From an uncultured bacterium (lineage in GTDB: Bacteria > Patescibacteriota > Minisyncoccia > Phycocordibacterales > UBA9973), in the NCBI GenBank assembly GCA_903891365.1, contig CAITEG010000039.1, forward strand, positions 1-20,334: 20,334 nt of DNA, in the 5' to 3' direction. Numbering within the stretch: the first letter of the stretch is position 1; every line of letters begins with the position of its first letter. Below are positions 18,741 to 20,334 of the stretch, piece after piece. A model generated the notes under the pieces. That model did no database searches, was not told the DNA's origin, and saw only the letters and a program-made list of their open reading frames with translations. The translations under genes and the position numbers were made by a program.

Positions 18741-19265
18741 ATGGATATAAACGAACAGCTAGCTCTTCTTGAAAAGAAGAATGCAATTATAAACGGAGCA
18801 ACCTGGAAGAAGTTTCCTAGTATTGGAGACTTTATCCAAGGGATTCTTCTTACGAGGAAGCTCTCGGTAAGCCCGGGAATGCAGAAGCAGATTGTCTACG
18901 TCATTAAGAATGATGAAGGACTCTGGAATGTGGCCTTTAACGCTACATACCCAATTCATAAAAGCTTCGCAGGTGCTCTCGTCGGTCAGGCAGCAAAGAT
19001 TGCCTTCACTAGTACGAAGCCGCATGCTCTTAACCCAATCAAGATCTACACAGTGACCACAAGTCCTGAGATTCTTGATGAAACTCAAGCTGACTGGCTT
19101 GAGGAAAATGGACTAAAGATTGGTGATCCTTTGGCACTCATTGATGAGACAGGTGAAGGAACTGAGGGTCTTAGTCTCGATGAATTTGCTAAACAAGCAG
19201 AAGAAGAGGCCACACCAGAAGCTCGTCCAGTAGGAAGTTCTCTTCCTAAAGTAAAAACTAAATAG
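18741..19265 (+). CDS. Hypothetical protein, possible OB-fold/ssDNA-binding-like (174 aa)
   Basis: A 174-aa protein. Residues 15-115 are beta-rich (IGDFIQGILLTRKLSV, KQIVYVIKNDEGLWNVAF, KIAFTSTKP, PIKIYTVTT), a layout compatible with an OB-like fold. The tail from about 120 is acidic and Glu/Ala-rich, ending PKVKTK. Acidic tails occur on phage ssDNA-binding proteins, but this one ends basic, so the assignment is only a suggestion. It is a single-gene unit with its own promoter and a terminator just after its stop, which suggests independent and perhaps high expression. Confidence 0.75.
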   Translation: MDINEQLALLEKKNAIINGATWKKFPSIGDFIQGILLTRKLSVSPGMQKQIVYVIKNDEGLWNVAFNATYPIHKSFAGALVGQAAKIAFTSTKPHALNPIKIYTVTTSPEILDETQADWLEENGLKIGDPLALIDETGEGTEGLSLDEFAKQAEEEATPEARPVGSSLPKVKTK

Positions 19266-19276
19266 TGAGTAGAAAT

Positions 19277-19305
19277 CTGGGGATACTGTCCCCAGTCTTG
19301 TGCTC
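19277..19305 (+). terminator. Rho-independent terminator after the gene at 18741
   Basis: CTGGGGA (19277-19283) pairs perfectly with TCCCCAG (19289-19295) around a 5-base loop, followed by TCTTGTGCTC, a modest T-rich tail. It lies 11 bases after the stop codon. Confidence 0.68.
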
Positions 19306-19327
19306 ATTAATAATATTTAAATATAAC

Positions 19328-19582
19328 ATGACAAGAGAAATAAAATCAATAATGGTAGAGGGGTTAGGATATATTTATGCTGAAAAACAGATTGAGCCTC
19401 ACAATGACCCATTAAAAATACAGCCGATGGGAACATACCGAATTGAGAGAAATCCAATCACACTTGTTGAGAAAAATGGTGAAATGGCTCTTGTAAATTG
19501 GTATGCACAAGGCGATAAAGAATGGAATGGAAAATATGTTGTCCAAATTGAGTATTATCCTGAACTAACAAATAACCTATGA
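19328..19582 (+). CDS. Hypothetical protein (84 aa)
   Basis: The ATG at 19328 is preferred over the GTG at 19265, which would place the start in the terminator. The 84-aa product is beta-rich and soluble (MVEGLGYIYAEK, ALVNWYAQGDKEW, KYVVQIEYYPE). No family is recognised. Its TGA overlaps the next ATG (ATGA), the first of two such couplings in this cluster. Confidence 0.7.
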   Translation: MTREIKSIMVEGLGYIYAEKQIEPHNDPLKIQPMGTYRIERNPITLVEKNGEMALVNWYAQGDKEWNGKYVVQIEYYPELTNNL

Positions 19583-19872
19583 CACAAAAGACCGAGATGG
19601 AGATGTTTGATGAGAAATACTCCATTAGTAAAGATGATTGGAGTAGTGAAATGGGAATACCGAGTCCACACAATGTAAAAAACTTCATCCACCAAAAGCA
19701 CCGAGAATACATTGAGAAGAAGATTGTGGAGTTGAAGGGGATGATAAAAGAATGCTGTTGTATTTGTGGAATGGAGAAAGATGGATGTTTGGGTCAATGT
19801 GTTAGTGGATACAACTCCGCCCTCTCCGACATCATCGCCAATTACAAGAAAGAACTAACTGAAATTGTATGA
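19579..19872 (+). CDS. Hypothetical protein with Cys cluster (97 aa)
   Basis: A 97-aa helical protein with a compact Cys group, CCCIC...C...C (residues about 59-74), that may bind a metal, between two Lys/Glu helices. Metagenomic phage genes with similar charged helices around such clusters are common, but I cannot name a family. It is coupled by ATGA overlaps to both neighbours. Confidence 0.68.
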   Translation: MTQKTEMEMFDEKYSISKDDWSSEMGIPSPHNVKNFIHQKHREYIEKKIVELKGMIKECCCICGMEKDGCLGQCVSGYNSALSDIIANYKKELTEIV

Positions 19873-20039
19873 GCACCACAACCGATATGCCGAGGGGGAT
19901 TGAAATAGGGAAATGGTATGGTATTTATTATGTAAATCATCAACCAGATTATAAGCATTGGACTAAATGGTCATCTCAACATTATTTTCTAATCCTCCCC
20001 CACACAGCCAGTATGAGACTATTACAAGAAAGAACTTAA
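19869..20039 (+). CDS. Small hypothetical protein (56 aa)
   Basis: A 56-residue frame starting in an ATGA overlap. It is rich in aromatic residues and His (GKWYGIYYVNH, KHWTKWSSQHYF). Its last residues, LLQERT, are coded by bases resembling the end of the preceding gene (ATTACAAGAAAGAACT at 20021-20036 versus 19841-19859), hinting at a short duplication. No family is recognised. Confidence 0.6.
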   Translation: MSTTTDMPRGIEIGKWYGIYYVNHQPDYKHWTKWSSQHYFLILPHTASMRLLQERT

Positions 20040-20049
20040 CTAATTAAAT

Positions 20050-20334
20050 ATGAAAATAACCAAAGACCAAGTGCTTGAAAATCTTGAAGAAGTCCGCAAA
20101 TACGTTGCTGAAGCAGATAGTGCGAAAGAAACAAAAACTGTTTGTATTGAAGTAAAAAATCGTTTGACAGGCGAAGTTAAGTTTACGAGTGAAAAGACAA
20201 CATTAAAAGAAGCGTGTATTTATAATAAAGCCACCCTGTACGAAGCCACCCTGTACGGAGCCTACCTGAGCGGAGCCGAACTGAGCGGAGCCGTCCTGAG
20301 CGGAGCCGACCTGAGCGGAGCCAACCTGAGCGGA
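20050..20334 (+). CDS. Pentapeptide-repeat protein, truncated by the window end
   Basis: At least 95 aa, still open at the window edge. Residues 1-60 form a non-repeat head (MKITKDQVLENLEEVRKY, then ...VCIEVKNRLTGEVKF). From residue 61 the chain is a run of five-residue repeats of the A(x)LSG type (ATLYE, ATLYG, AYLSG, AELSG, AVLSG, ADLSG, ANLSG). Such repeats fold as a right-handed quadrilateral beta helix. Some members mimic DNA and bind gyrase; most have unknown roles. The MKIT opening matches the gene at 4280. Confidence 0.85.
   Translation, partial: MKITKDQVLENLEEVRKYVAEADSAKETKTVCIEVKNRLTGEVKFTSEKTTLKEACIYNKATLYEATLYGAYLSGAELSGAVLSGADLSGANLSG
20230..20334 (+). repeat. 15-bp tandem repeats coding for pentapeptide repeats
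   Basis: Seven 15-base units run to the window end. The last five share GCC-N2-C/A-CTGAGCGGA with changes almost only at bases 4-6; the first two are the CTGTACG variant. Near identity at DNA level, including silent sites, shows recent expansion. Confidence 0.9.

Noticed and set aside
1..20334. CRISPR array, insertion sequence or integrase/attachment site
   Set aside because: No spaced direct repeats, no transposase or integrase motif and no terminal inverted repeats were seen.
1..20334. Recoded TGA (Gly or Trp) as in some Patescibacteria or phages
   Set aside because: TGA ends several genes at sensible places (for example 2896, 7990, 17945, 19582), and no conserved domain contains an internal TGA.

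Overview
The window reads as part of a tailed-phage (or phage-like) genome from an uncultivated bacterium's virus. All supported genes lie on the + strand, are tightly packed and often overlap by a few bases. The content is typical of a phage accessory and nucleotide-metabolism region: SNF2 helicase with an intein, DnaQ-like exonucleases, SprT-like protease, GroES/GroEL, endonuclease VII-like nuclease, B12-dependent ribonucleotide reductase, dATP/dGTP-diphosphohydrolase-like protein, HNH homing endonuclease, a tRNA and many tiny zinc-ribbon proteins. No capsid, tail, terminase or integrase gene is visible. TGA, TAA and TAG all serve as stops, so the code is standard. The host cannot be named from this sequence. 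Several transcripts look leaderless and most genes lack a Shine-Dalgarno (SD) site.

Layout. 1-3.4 kb: the 3' part of a SNF2 helicase gene split by an intein, with a second nuclease gene nested in another frame inside the intein; then an exonuclease, a SprT-like protease and four very small genes. 3.4-4.0 kb: no protein gene, but a strong promoter and many hairpins, read as a long structured RNA (RNA-1). 4.0-7.1 kb: a HTH protein, a hypothetical, a DEDD exonuclease with a lost Asp, and GroES-GroEL. 7.1-9.4 kb: a separate-looking module with a promoter, a second approximately 610-nt structured RNA (RNA-2), seven small genes with strong SD sites (one SPFH/band-7 membrane protein, most others zinc-ribbon-like) and a terminator. 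9.4-13.1 kb: tRNA-Trp(CCA), a small zinc protein, a HAD-like phosphatase with a disturbed start, a histidine phosphatase, small basic proteins, an endonuclease VII-like protein and a metallophosphoesterase. 13.1-18.7 kb: the nucleotide section (diphosphohydrolase, class II RNR), an HNH endonuclease, a secreted transglycosylase-like protein and a sugar nucleotidyltransferase. 18.7-20.3 kb: mostly unknown genes, ending in a truncated pentapeptide-repeat gene.

How it fits together. RNR plus the diphosphohydrolase would shape the dNTP pool. SNF2, the exonucleases and endonuclease VII suit DNA replication, recombination or packaging. GroES/GroEL would help fold virion or replication proteins. The least explained parts are the two long RNAs, the SD-rich RNA-2/SPFH/zinc-ribbon module, and the out-of-frame endonuclease in the intein.
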